DNA from: Diaporthe sp. PMI_573
Lineage: Eukaryota; Ascomycota; Sordariomycetes; Diaporthales; Diaporthaceae
Assembly (NCBI GenBank): GCA_021399435.1
Contig: JAJTUP010000001.1
Location: 3,410,001 to 3,474,000, forward strand
Direction: 5' to 3'
DNA: 64,000 nt
Part shown: positions 1 through 11,654 of the stretch, piece by piece
Numbering within the stretch: the first letter of the stretch is position 1
Layout: each line of letters starts with the position of its first letter
Position numbers and translations under genes: made by a program
Notes under the pieces: model-generated
What the model was told of the DNA's origin: nothing
What the model saw: only the letters and a program-made list of their open reading frames with translations
Database searches by the model: none

Positions 1-314
1 TGGAACGCCGTCCAGTCGAGCGTCTCGTCAGGTGAAGACAGCAGCTTCCAGTCGAGAACGTCGATGCTCCCGGCGTTGACGAGGTCGGCCTTGGCGAGAC
101 GGATCGGGTTGTGCCGGAAGACAGGCACGTTGAACGTAAAAGGTGTTGAGTTGAGGAATATGTGCTCGTCATCTGCCCAAAACCATGAGCCTGTGTTGCC
201 TTGATTTGAAATCGCATCCAAATTGTTTAGTATTTTGCCTTTCGGCAAGAGTTGCTCTCCAGGAGTACTGATGCGATCAGGTCGCAACTCCGGGGGGCTC
301 GAAATAGGACCTAG
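1..314 (-). CDS. Partial open frame of unknown function, running off the left edge
   Basis: On the minus strand the frame is open from about 314 to the window edge, roughly 104 codons, with an in-frame TAG at 315-317 and no ATG. It would therefore be an internal or 3' exon, or a 5'-truncated relic. The translation looks protein-like, for example GSWFWADDEHIFLNSTPF followed by VPVFRHNPIRLAKADLV. I do not recognise the family. Because the reading continues outside the window, neither intactness nor function can be judged. A separate 26-codon frame starts with ATG at 417 and could be an upstream exon, but I could not make a convincing splice join. Confidence 0.3.
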
Positions 315-839
315 CTAGCTCTTTGAGGCGTTGTAGTTATCCGTTTTTTCTCCGAAGAGACGGCTCCTTCAATCCATTTGTAGCCTCGTCCACCTCCGAG
401 TGATCCATTTTACTCATGGTCCAAGGCGGGTTGGTGATGTCTGATCATGTCTTCGGCTTTGAGTTCATCGACGAGCAGCCCCACCGACAGGCGTCCTCCG
501 GTGGTACAAAGATGACGGTAAGGCAATATATATATATTGGAAAAGTCGATCTAAGTGGCTTCATTTTCAATACGTTCACATACTCTTATAGAGCTGGAGG
601 TGATCCCGTCACACAGTAACTAGTAAAACGCTCAAAGACCCAGGGTCAGATTTCATACGATGCCGATAACAGTAGGTTTCAAATACAATTGTGAAGTTTG
701 GGCTAAGCCGATCGGAACGGTCGATTGTTATCTGGTCTTTTGGCCGGCACGGCTGGATTTGCAGTGCTGGTCAAGCTCTCTGTCATCCGATATGAGCTGA
801 TATTCTGAGCATGTAGATCAAAGAAACGAGACTAACTCT

Positions 840-1485
840 AATACGTCTTCCCGACTCCACTCAGCAGAACGGTTCTACCTCCCTCAATATCAAAGGAGTC
901 TTGCGCACTGCCATTGGTGCCTTCGATCCTGGGACTTTGATGTGTGGCGTTACTTAGAGCTCAGTCAACATGATTGTCGGCTGAGCTGTGACTGCTATGG
1001 ACTAGGCTGGAATGTTCTCAGGTGGCCTTCTGACCATCGTCAAGAGCCTGCCTTTAGCTAAGCGATCTCTGTATACATGTTTCGTTCCTCTCTAGGCCCC
1101 ACCATTTCACCCCTCGCTGAACCAGGGCTTGCAGTGGTATAGCTAGCAGCGTAGACGGCATAGCATCCGTGGTTGGATCCCTTCTTGGCGATGTCTTTGC
1201 CCACACAGCTAATTGGTGCTGGTGGTCAGTCCCACCGGCCATGACCTTTTGAGGGAACAAATCTAATGGAACACAGTAGCTTCTTGATCAACCTGCCCAT
1301 CGGTACCATCGCCGTCCTCATCTTCCGGCCCTCGAAGCAGACACAGCACAGCCACGAGCCCCTGGTGGCCCGCAAAAGTCACGTCGAACTTGTCGGCACC
1401 GTCTCCCCATAGCCGCTATCGTCTTCCTGCTTCTCACTTTACAAATTGGTGCCGGGGGAGGGGGCACGTAGGACGCGGCTAGACT
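840..1485 (+). pseudogene. Decayed MFS multidrug/toxin efflux transporter (DHA14-like) fragment
   Basis: Scattered plus-strand frames match the middle of fungal 14-TM drug-H+ antiporters. Around 970-1090 one frame reads NMIVG-stop-AVTAMD-stop-AGMFSGGLL, which is the family's 'LIVGRAVAGMGGAGLFSG' region. A frame near 1145-1215 gives IASVVGSLLGDVF and one near 1270-1325 gives FLINLPIGTIAVLIFRPS, the typical 'FYINLPIG' helix. A further shift near 1400-1480 leaves AAIVFLLLTLQIGAG. Several in-frame stops (TGA where the family has CGA, TAG) and at least two frame changes show it is dead. The stops are of the C-to-T type expected of RIP or simple decay. The 5' and 3' thirds of a normal transporter (about 550 aa) are not recognisable here. 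Confidence 0.7.
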
Positions 1486-2176
1486 TACTAAGGAGTTAAG
1501 AATTAGACTTATTGGACTGAAAGGAGTGAACTAGTCAACAAGTGCTCGATCTTGCAAGGGAAGCTTGCAATGACCTAATTATCCGTGGTCTAGCTCACTT
1601 GTACACGAGGGCTATTTACATAGTCTCAATCAACTTGAATGTGTCAACAACATGTGATAGGAATCCTGAATGCCATTGGCACCATGAGCTGGAGAATAGA
1701 AAACTCAGATGTATCAACACAATATGTTCAAACTATATTCTTGTATAATAGATACTAACCCATCTACAAACCATATACCTGGGTGCTCGGGGTGGGATGA
1801 CTATATAGCTACCAAATACTAGACAAACACAAAAGACCGCCCGCATTTCTTTTGTAAGTTCGTGAGTGTCGTGCTGTCAATGATATAAAAATGCTGGACT
1901 GGTAATGCCCAAAAACAAAAACACGAAGACCTCCTTGTTTTATAGCTGAAATTCCAAAAGGGTATCGATCGCATCGACCAACTTCAGCTTCTATCAGGAC
2001 TCCGTCGGTCTATGAGGCTCTTTGTACTCGTTGCGCTGGAAAACCTTGTTGCCCTCAACAGTAAAACCTCAGCAACTTTGACCAACAGAAATGAGAGAGA
2101 GAGAGAGAGAGAGTAGACAAGCAAAAACACGTGGGTACCTGTGGACCTGGCTCTTGGTTGCTGGTTGGATGATCGC
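1486..2176. other. Intergenic, 3' side of the ammonium permease
   Basis: No convincing coding frame. It includes a (GA)n dinucleotide run at 2093-2113, just downstream of the permease stop codon and probably within or next to its 3' UTR. Confidence 0.5.
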
Positions 2177-3888
2177 TTACTGGTGAGATGTCTGCGCGCT
2201 GCTGAACATGCGAGAGTCCATAAGCGGTATGCCTCTGTTCTTCTCCCTCGGATCGTAACTCTGAGCATCCCCTGAGAACCTGCTGTTTGTGTCCGGGTCG
2301 GCCTCAACATCGTTGAGAACTTCTCGCGTGAGCTCGACATAGTCATACGCTGTTGTTCATGTTATTAGTTAGTGCTTCCACGCGCAGATTAAGGGCGGTG
2401 AGAAGGTTGGAGCATACCAAACTCGCCGATCTCGGCATCGTCGATGCCAAGAATCTCGGCTTCTTCACTCGCGCGAAGGTGAAGACCGGGGATGAGGTTC
2501 ATGATGAACAGGATGAGACATGTCCCGACGAAAGAGTACGCCCCTCCGGAGAATGAATCCGCGAGTTGGTACCCTATCTGAATCCAGTGCTGGTTGATCC
2601 AGCCTCCAGGAATCTCAGTAACCCCATCCAATCTCGCAATGTAGTCCGCGGCGAAGAAGGCTGTGCAGACGTTTCCGACGAAACCACCCATGCCGTGGAC
2701 TGCGAAAATGTCGAGGGCGTCGTCGATGCGAAGGACAAACTTCAACTTCGTGGCGTAGTTGGCGAAGCCGGCTCCCAGTACGCCAAAGGGTAAGGCTGCC
2801 CAGACTGGAACGTAACCTGAAAATGTTCAGTCAGATGAGACACCCGTTGGAGGATTTGGGAACGTACCTGAGCCGGGGGTGATGGAGACCAAGCCGGCAA
2901 CAACGCCTGAGCAGAAGCCGACGGTAGACCACTTCCTCTCGAGTCTGTAATCCAGCACACACCAAGTGATTCCACCAACACAGGCGGCCAGGTTCGTAAC
3001 AACAGCAGCCATGACCGCCCTCAGGTTCGCCGACAGGGCTGATCCAGCGTTAAAGCCAAACCAACCTACCCACAAGAAAACGGTCCCAATGACAATATGG
3101 GTGACATTGTGCGGTCGGTAGTTAAGCTCGTGTGTACCGTGACCTCTCCGCTTGCCCAGCATCATCGAGTAAGCCAGTGCGGCGGCCCCAGATGCGATGT
3201 GGACTGGCGTGCCACCAGCGAAATCCAAGCCACCCATGTTGTTACTCCAGCCGCTGGTGTTCCATGTCCAGCAGGCGATCGGATCGTAAATAACAGTTGC
3301 CCAGATGAACATGAAGATGACACAGGGCAACATGCGGCCGCGCTCGGCAACGGCTCCGGTGGCGAGGGCGACAGTTATGGCGCTGAACATGCCCTGATAA
3401 ACGGCGAAAAGCAGATCAGGGATGCGGTCGGAACCGACAGATGGACGAGCGAGCACGTTTCTGAAGCCGAAGTTGGCCAGATCGCCAATAAAGGGGCCAG
3501 CGGTGTGAGAGAAGGTAAGCGAGTAGCCCCAGAAAAACCACTGGAAGGTCGTGACGGCCGTGGCCATGACGGACAGCCATATCAACGAGAGGGCCGACTT
3601 CCTGCGGGCGAGGCCGGAGTAGAAGAACCCAACACCGGGAATCATCAGGAGGACAAGGGCAGTGGCGGTTATCATCCATCCTATATCGCCAGTCTTGCAG
3701 TCACAGCAGTCAGTAACCAACAAAGAGTGGTGACGGCTTCGGCGGCCTCAAGGACAAGCTCAACCTACCTCGTACCAGATGTTCACGTTCTCTGTAAGGG
3801 GGTCTCCCCCTGCGGGGCCGGAGCCATTGAATGGGGCCTTGACGACATAGTCAAGGCTGTCGAGGTCGACACCGTCAAGGACGACCAT
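2177..3888 (-). CDS. Ammonium transporter, MEP/AMT family
   Basis: Integral plasma-membrane permease that takes up ammonium. Four exons on the minus strand, 3888-3769, 3693-2868, 2816-2418 and 2349-2177, give 505 aa with frame preserved at all three introns (75, 51 and 68 bp). The start ATG at 3888 yields MVVLDGVDLDSLDY, and the first exon ends IWYE, joining to TGDIGWMITATALVLLMIPG. The family signature GVGFFYSGLARRKSALSLIW is complete. Both pore histidines are present, in VHIASGAAALAYS and IFAVHGMGGFVGN. The C-terminal cytoplasmic tail (EFAYDYVELTREVL...) matches the regulatory tail of fungal MEP proteins. No stops or frameshifts. Upstream GATA sites suggest AreA/NIT2-type nitrogen control, which is inference. 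Which MEP paralogue this is (MepA, B or C type) cannot be settled by eye. Confidence 0.94.
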
Positions 3889-4439
3889 GATGGGCAATCG
3901 AGGTTCCGTTGCCAAGGGCGGGTGTTTCTTGACTCGAGACGGGAAGCTGTGTGGATAACAAGAAACCGGGGAGACGGGTCCAGCTCAACTGGATCCACAA
4001 GGTGACAGGTGCTTGATGACACGGCGGCAGGAGGGGCCTTTAATACTGGAATATTGTTCAAGAGGGTCGGGATATGGGAACGAGAGGAGAGGCTTTAGAC
4101 AACGGCATCAAGAGTGCAGGCAAAGGAGTGGAGGGGAGCGAGCAGCTCGGCAGGATCCAGACAATACACAACAGTGGCCCCCAGCCACTGGAGCAAGAGC
4201 AGGACTGATCAAGACGCAGACGGTGAAGACAGCGGATTGTTCCAGATTGGAACAAGTTGCGGGAGACGGAGAAGCAATTATGAGGCCAGTTGATGGGTGT
4301 CGTGCCGCACGCCACTGACGCCCCGTCGAGGGAGCTGCATCAAACGTCTCAGGGAAAAAGCAAAAAGCACGCGACAGGGTCACACCGAGCCGGGGGGGAT
4401 GGGGACGGCCAAGGGACGTCAAGTAGTGGGCAGGACCAG

Positions 4440-5320
4440 AGATAAAAAGGGAATACTCGCGAGGGAGGCAGAAGAAGAAGCTGGCGCACCACGACTGATA
4501 GCCAAACCATGGGCAGACACAAGCAGCAAGGGGCGGAGGGGGCTGCGAGATTGAGCCTGGCAAGGATGACATCTGATGGTCCCCTGGACGGAGTAAGCAG
4601 AGCTAAGGTGTAAGGTCTTGTCCTGCTGCTTGTCCCCATTGGGGGAGCTCATCTATCTGGTTCCCGACAAGCATGTGCCTGCGTATGTATGCACCTGCCG
4701 GGGGTGAGCAAGAAGGGGCCAGGCCAGGCAAGAACGAGGGTGTGGAAGCTGGCAGGCTGGATGTGGAGCAAGCTTTGTGGGCCATGCAGCCGATCGACAA
4801 GGGAAGCTCGCCCCCCGTGGGAAGTGACAGAAACAATGGGGAGCTCGGATCAGGAGACGGCCATTGGGCCCATTCATGCTGCCCGCGTGGGGACTGCTGC
4901 TGATAAGGCGGAATTGGAGCCATGGACTGTAGTGTATTATGCGTGGTGTAGATAGGTGTCTGGCGTGGGAGAGACCATGAACCATGGCGGACACTAAGGA
5001 CTGGGCTGGGCTGTTGGGGGCAGGTACTGTACCGAGTACACCAGCACAGCCGTTGCGCGAGGTGGTGAGCTGATTCAACGGTGCAGGGGTCGAGCGTGCG
5101 GGACGGGCATGTCAAGGTTGTCAAGCCTACATATGTACGTACTCGCGCGCACATGGCCGGCGGGTGGGAGCAGCTCTGTGCGACTGACCTCGTAAAAAAA
5201 ATTAAAAAATTAAAAAAAAAAATTAAAAAAAGATGGTTGCTGCCGTGCGACTGTCCCGTATGCAGGTGCAGTTGGCGGTGCAGACAAAAGGAATGGCGTA
5301 AAAAGCCAAAGCAAAGATAA
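4440..5320 (+). promoter_or_regulatory. Three HGATAR (GATA-factor) sites upstream of the ammonium permease
   Basis: AGATAA at 4440-4445, TGATAA at 4901-4906 and AGATAA at 5315-5320 lie 0.55-1.4 kb upstream of the permease start. This core is bound by AreA/NIT2 GATA regulators of nitrogen genes in ascomycetes. Six-base sites occur often by chance, so the support is mostly context. Confidence 0.35.
5194..5231 (+). repeat. Poly(dA) tract with regular TT interruptions
   Basis: A 38-bp run composed only of A and TT pairs, in the upstream region of the permease. Such poly(dA:dT) tracts exclude nucleosomes and are common in fungal promoters. Confidence 0.8.
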
Positions 5321-7181
5321 GCAGGGATCTAGGCTCCTTTCCATCGCGCGCGCGGGAGGTACCGCAGGCTGGTGCATCTCTCCCACGGAACCACACACCA
5401 CCACCCATCCACACCCAACCGCATCCATTCCGCCCATCCCAAATCTCCGGGACTTCCTAACCTCATTCTCGACCCTGATCTCAGCCCTGGTTTTCGTCCA
5501 CCGCGGAACAGCCTTCACACCCTCATTGCCCCACCCTCTTCCCCACCTTCCAGAACATATCCGTGTCAACATCCACAATGTGCAACACCAGACCCAGCTT
5601 CTTATCTCTTGTTGGTAGCTGAACTACCAAAGGACTGCAAAAGGACTGCATGTCAGCCAATAACCACGCCATGGCCGACCAGCACAACATCACACCTGGA
5701 CAAACTCTAAGAGACGTCGCATCGTCTCTATTTCTGGGCGAGTACCACAGCCCTCTCTACCGTCGCTTTGACGAGCCTGATGCAATTCCACAATATAAAC
5801 TCTCCGGAGCAGGGCTGAAATGTGCGGAATTCTGACTCGCCGCGACGCTCGGGACGCCGCCCTCGAGTCGCCCGTCGACCGAGTTGGGACACACCAAGAC
5901 GATCCGGCCCATCAGCCCGATCTTTTTGTCCAGTCTGGCGATGTCACCACATGAAGCAGCATTGCTACAGTATATGCGATGGTTTCCCACTCAACCCGTA
6001 GATAGATATGGCCCCCTGGCAACAGCAAGATAGGCAAATGTCGCTTGCTTGCTAACCCTGGACAACATGCCAGCAAGCTCGTAAATGGTGAGATGGCAGG
6101 AGAGAGACTATTTTCCGGCCATCCTGGGTAATATTACGCCCAGGCAGCCAGGGCTGGTGATACAGATTGGCACATGGAGCAAGGCAAGGCTTCGATCGTC
6201 CCGAGAGCCGAGGGGCTGGCTGGCCGGCCGGAAGCCTGCCTTGATCATATATCACGGCAAGTCCTCGACGCCACACTCATCATCCGGTAGAATTTCAAGA
6301 CCACGGGCTTGGTGACTGTTAAAGGAAGGCAACAATGCACCTCGCAAAAAGCCCGCAGCCAATGCTGTCCGCCGCTCTTATCTCTCGGGGCCGCCAAGCT
6401 GGGCCTAGAAGGGCACCCAATCACACCCAACTCTCTCATGCAGGGGCGAACTCTAACCGTCTTCCCGTTGCACTAGCGAAACTTGCGGCTCGGGCTGCTG
6501 GTTGGTGGTTTGGGCTCTTGCCAGAAACTCTGTGTATCCCGCACTCACCGAGAAGAGCCTTGGTACACAGGCGAGAAACCTTTGATCGCACGATTCGCAG
6601 CCCTCATCCGAGCTGTGTTGAAATCTCGCCCTCTCCAAAACTCCAAAACTGTCCTCAAGGTTCAACCTCGGCCACCCACAGACAGAACCAAGAACATCGG
6701 CACTCGAGCTAGCCGTGCCCTCGGTGTCGTAAACCTGCAGCAGCGCCCGTAAGGCCCAGCCTTATCATCGTGCCGGCAAAACGTAGGTCGTTGGAGAACG
6801 AAGAGAAGAAGGGTGTGGCCCCCACCCGGCACATCGTGTGATATAGCCCTCATCCTCCCCTCGCCCCCATCCCCCCAATCTGGGCGTCTGCTCGTCTCAT
6901 TCCGACCCCCGTGCCGTGGTGCGGCTGCGGCATCCGGTACCAGTCCAAACACGAGTTCCTCCAAAGTGATAGATCACCATCCTGAATGGCCATGCCTTCA
7001 TGGGGCGCATGAAAGCTGGGTAACGACCGAGGGGCTTCATTCCTGTCCTGCCCAGGCGAATCGGTCGCCACCCAGGGCGTACTTCTCCGCGGGCATGATT
7101 GGCACCCGCGCAAAACCTCCGGATCATACCGCGTAGAGTGTGAAACCATCACACTTCCCATCCAGATCAAGATCTGCCTCT

Positions 7182-7228
<47 letters not shown>
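7182..7228 (+). repeat. (CTGG)n microsatellite
   Basis: About 11.5 uninterrupted copies of the tetranucleotide CTGG/GGCT. It creates spurious LAGW and SQPA peptide repeats on the two strands. Confidence 0.95.
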
Positions 7229-8178
7229 TGCACACCGTCCCATCGCGATAATACAACACACCACGTTCGCCCGCGCTCATAAACGGCTCCCCCGGAAGCA
7301 AAGCCACTGGGTTTTCCTCCATCCCCGCCAAGACGTTGCAGCCTCTCCCACATACCTGCGGCTGGCCAGCCACTTCCCGCCGATCTTGTGGTATGTCCCG
7401 CGATTGCTAACCCACAGACGCGGGGGGCCGTGTGCATCCCGAGAGATCGCAAGGCAAGATGAGAGAAATGGGGGTCAAAACTCCGACACCTATCTATGTC
7501 TTCTAGAACGACATGAGCGGCGGCCTGCAGCGCGCTACCTCCACGTGATGTACGTGATGTGCGTCCCGGTGTCGGTCGCGGGCCCATGGCGCAGGGCGGT
7601 CGTGGGGAGAGGGTGGAACCCTTCCTGTGGGCACAGTGAACCGAAAGGTCCTCCAAGAATGCTCTTGGGGAAAGACAAGGGAGGGCAATTCACCTTGGAC
7701 GACGAGATTGGAGAAAGAGTGACATGAGTATGCAAGTGGCATCGTCGATCCCGACGGCCGTGATTGTGATCCAAGGCACGCAGCTATATCCTAAGCTGCT
7801 TCTCCAGTGGCTCTTCCCCCTCCCAACTCCCAAAAATATATGTACAGTTTGCTATGAGTATTACGTTAAGAATAAAAAAGCCCCTCCGTTCTTTGGAGTA
7901 TATAGAGACCAGCCAACCCAAGAAAGACATTAGAATAGGCCGATAACGAGCACTCAGTATGTTGTCGTCGGTTTATATATGCGGCAAGTGGTATGCGCTC
8001 TGCTTTTTTTTAATGTCCAATCCCAGTTATAGTAATCAAAAAACGCCGTTGGTGGTGGTAGTGATACAGTAACTGATTAACACGTGGATGTGTGTGCGTT
8101 CCGGTCCGATGTAAATGCATCATGCTGAAGACAAGCGCATTCGCGAAATGCATTCAGTTTGACAATGCCCTCTGTTGA

Positions 8179-11100
8179 TTAGGAGGTCATGGTGTTGAAG
8201 CGCTGCTGGAACGCAGTGACCTTCTCGGCCTCGAGAAGCTTCTGGAGCCTCTTGGTCTCGCGGGCGGCCGTCTCCCTCTCCTCCTGGAGGGTCATGACCT
8301 CGATCTGCGCCATGTTCATCCTACCCACGACTTCCTGCATCTCGAAGTCGGCAGTGACCAGAGACTTCTCGAGCTCGGCGACCCGGGCCTTCAGCGTATC
8401 GACCTGAGACGTGTCCTCCTCCTCGCCGTCCCCGGAGCTCGACGGGCGGTTGCGGGAGCTCTTTCGGGAATGAGAGCTGAGCATCCGGGGGAATCTCCCA
8501 CCAGAGTTTGGTGACAGGAGAGGCGACACGGGCGACTTCGGAGGGAAGAGGCGGGGCGACCGCAATCCAGTGTTGCTGTCGCGCAGCCGGTGCAGGTTTG
8601 CGCTGGTCGACTCCCGCAGCTTGCTGAGCTCCTCCTCGTGGCGGTTGACACGATCCTCGGCGGCGGTCTGCGCCGCAACGACCTGCTCTTCAAGTGTCCG
8701 CATGCGGTTCTGCATGGTGGCAAGCCGCTCCTTGTTGGCCTTCTGACCAGCCTCACCTCTGGCGACAGTCTCGGCGAGTCGGCTTCGGAGGGAGGCGTTG
8801 ATGGCGAGTTGAGCTCGGACCTGCTGTGTGAGTTCCTCGACCCTGTTGGCCGAGTCCCTGAGTTGGTCCGCGAGGTCGCGCTCGCCCTCCAGGTGGTCCT
8901 TCTCCGACTGTTGTAGCTTGTCGTATTGACTTTGCAGCGAGGCCGCTTCCTGACGAGCGTCGTCGCGGTCGTGAACGGCGGATGCAAGCGACTGCTCAAG
9001 TCGCTCCATGGCGAGCCTGGTCCTCTCGTCCTGAGAAGCACTGGTACCACCAATCTCAAGGTCCTTGATACGCTCAAGCGCTTCTTTGTACGACTTCTGC
9101 AAGTCTTCGTATGCCTTCTCCAGCGATGACGATGTAGCCGGCAGTCCCGGGGCGCCTGTGGCCGAGTTGCTGCTGTAACGAGAGAAAGAGTCCGGAATCA
9201 GGATGTCCTTCTCACTCAGCAGCGCCCTCAACGAGGTGATCTCCTCTTCAGCCCTGTCGAGATCGCTCTTCAATCCTATCAGACCTTTCTCGACTTGCCA
9301 CTTCTGCTCAATGGCTTCCTCAGCGCGTCGTCGCAGTATGTTCACTTCTTCGCGCAGTGTTGAGACCTCCCTATCGAAACCGGCTTTTCTGGGAGATGCT
9401 GACAAGAGCCGATCACGCTCAACTTCTAACAGTTTGATCTTCTTCTCGTTCTCACGGTTCTGGAAGTCTTGCCTGTCGAGCAAGTTCTTCAAAGCACTGT
9501 GCAGGGCGTCTCTCTGAGCCTCGACGTCCTTCAGCCGCTCGGATAAGACGTCTCTAGACTCGACGTGCCCGCCCTTAACGGTGTTGGACCTGCTGAGCCC
9601 GGTGGAATGGAGCCCGGACGGTGGGCGGCTGAGCTTGAACGACTGGCCTGTGACGGAACTTGACCTCAGCCGCGCGAGCGTGTCATGCTTTGCCTTGGAA
9701 TCCTTGATTTCCTGCAGCTCCTGCTGTAGTTTCGTTGTCTCGTAGGCCAGCTTCTCACTGTCAGCCTGCTGTACTTCGAGGCCTTCGACACGTGCTCGCA
9801 GTTGTGGAACAACCTCGTCACGGAGGTTATCTCGCTCTAGCGCAGCATTCTGAAGCTCTCCCTTGAGCGCGGTGAGCAGGTCCTCAAAGTTGTCCTTCAC
9901 TTGGCGTTCCTCAGATAGTCTGCGACGGAGATCCTCACAAGACTTTTCCAGCTCCTTGACCCTGGCGTCGGCGTCCTTGCTGGTCATCTGCGCAGCATCA
10001 GCTTGCGAAGCCTTGTCGGCAAGCTCCTTGATTTGCTGATCGAGCGCATTGCGGCGGCCCCTTTCTTCCTGAAGCTTGGTTGTAAGTTCGAGCCGGAGCT
10101 GCGCCTTCTCTTGCTCTGCTTTCCGCTGGATGGTCGAGATCTCGTCTCTGGGATTCTCGAACTCGCCGGACTTGGCCGTACTGTAACCCGAGTCTGAGAA
10201 GTAATCACTGGTCCTCTTCCCAGGTGCTTGCGGGTTGGCGATCTCTGCTTGTAACCTGTCAACCAGGTCTTCTAGGTCCATCTCGCGCCGAATGGACGAG
10301 GCCAATTCGGCGCTGATGGCTTTTAGCTCATCCTCCATCTCCTCGATTTCGACAACGGGTGACACCAGCGTATAGGAATTCGGTGGTGTGGGAAAATATG
10401 CCTCGACGTATCCGAGGGCGTTTCCCTCGTGGGTTTGTACTTGGGTAGAATTTGGGTCCCGTGTCGATACTGGAGATTCATCGGAATATCCGTTGCGCTT
10501 CGGTGATACTGGCGAGGGTATCGGAGAGTAGTCTTTGTCCTTGGACGGATCGGTGCTGGACGGCGATGGTGCACCCCAGCCAAAGAAATTACTGAGTTTT
10601 GAGGAGCCGGCTGGTGACTTCGGGGGCGGACTTGGTAGTGGTTTGTTCAGACTGGCGTGGCTGGCGTGACTGGATGCGCTGTCTGGCGGTCTGTCCAGAG
10701 TCGGAGAGAGTGTGTGTTGTTGGGCGATTGAGTTTCGATAATCAAGATCTAGCTGTGGGGGCATGGGCGGCCGGCCAGAGATGGACATGCTACTGCTAGT
10801 ATTATGGGAACTGGTTGGTTCCGCGTTGGATTGGCCCGGACCCTGAGTGGCCAGAGTGACGTCTGAAGCACTTGCTGGTTCCTTGTGCTGTGTCAAATCG
10901 TCCGTTTGAGGTGGTGCAGGGCTGACGTCTGGAATGTTTCGAACCTCCAAAGCGGCCGGCGTGATAGGCCCGGTCGGGGGTGACGACCACTTGCCCTGGA
11001 ACCTAGTACGCAAAACATTCCTGTCAGCTTGGCCGTTGTTGTTCAAGTATTTAAGACATGGTGAACCTACTCTTCCTCGGACAGAGGCTCGAGGGGCGTG

Positions 11101-11654
11101 GGGAGGGAGGCTACGGGAGCTGGACCATCTGCTGGGCCCCGGTCATATAAGTCCGGGCTATCAAGAGAATAGTAACCAGAGTCTGGCTCTTCCTGCAAAT
11201 CATGCGACTTCATGTGGTAGCTCTTAGATGAGAAACGAACGGCCAATGGCGAGGCCGTGGGACTCAGAGGCTTTCGCCGGATGGGCGACTGGCTCCCAAG
11301 AGAAGCAGCTAGACTCTGAGACCTGGTACTCCTTGGGCTTTGGAGCGGCGTAGACGAGCGTGGTCGTGGCGGCGGTGACAGAACGCCAGAAGTAACTGAC
11401 TCGGGACGAGAGGAAGTGTGGACGGGTTGCCCATGTGAAAGAGGCTGGACGAATGGTTCTTGCGGGTGGGTGATTGCTGTCGCCCGAGGTGGTGGACCAG
11501 ATGAAGCGTCTAGTGTATCAGGTGTCTGAGAGGAGGACAGGGCGGCGTCAAATCGGTAGTGGTCGTATGCGGTGCCAAGCCCGTTGTGTTCTGACGGTGC
11601 CATGGTCCGGTCCAGGTCCACCGGAGAGGGCTCGAGGGTCATGGCCTGGGACAT
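8179..11654 (-). CDS. Large Ser/Pro-rich, coiled-coil protein (Uds1 / 'M protein repeat' type)
   Basis: Two exons, 11654-11071 and 11002-8179, joined by a 68-bp intron (GTAGGT...CTAG) into 1135 aa; the join reads PLSEEE-FQGKWSSPPTG. The start chosen is ATG 11654 (MSQAMTLEPSPVDL); the frame is open further upstream but looks like 5' UTR, and ATG 11642 is an alternative. The first 400 residues are disordered, rich in SP and TP. Around residue 400, SYTLVSPVVEIEEMEDELK resembles the 'Up-regulated during septation' (Uds1) domain. Residues of about 410-1135 are mostly heptad-type coiled coil rich in Glu, Lys, Arg and Leu, interrupted by a Ser/Pro-rich linker (SPRLFPPKSPVSPLLSP). No membrane segment or enzyme motif is visible. 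Fungal relatives are annotated as M-protein-repeat or septation proteins, probably structural at septa or cell poles. The family call is by eye. Confidence 0.83.

Larger units (their letters stand above)
3889..8178. promoter_or_regulatory. 4.3-kb upstream region of the ammonium permease; no recognised gene
   Basis: Contains the permease promoter on the 3.9-kb side and the 3' flank of the coiled-coil gene on the 8.1-kb side. Reading frames are short, overlap on both strands and match nothing I know. There is a C/T-rich stretch at about 5380-5580 of the type that precedes fungal transcription starts, followed by a 61-codon frame at 5650-5835 that I could not extend into a gene. Low-complexity tracts are listed separately. 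Confidence 0.5.

Noticed and set aside
3097..4005. 302-codon plus-strand frame
   Set aside because: Runs opposite the ammonium permease exons, whose identity is certain.
5650..5835. 61-codon frame after a C/T-rich promoter-like tract
   Set aside because: Has an ATG but ends quickly, and no splice extension or family match was found. Could be an upstream ORF of an unannotated transcript; evidence too weak.
7140..7727. 195-codon plus-strand frame
   Set aside because: Built around the (CTGG)n microsatellite; no recognisable domain and competing frames on the other strand.
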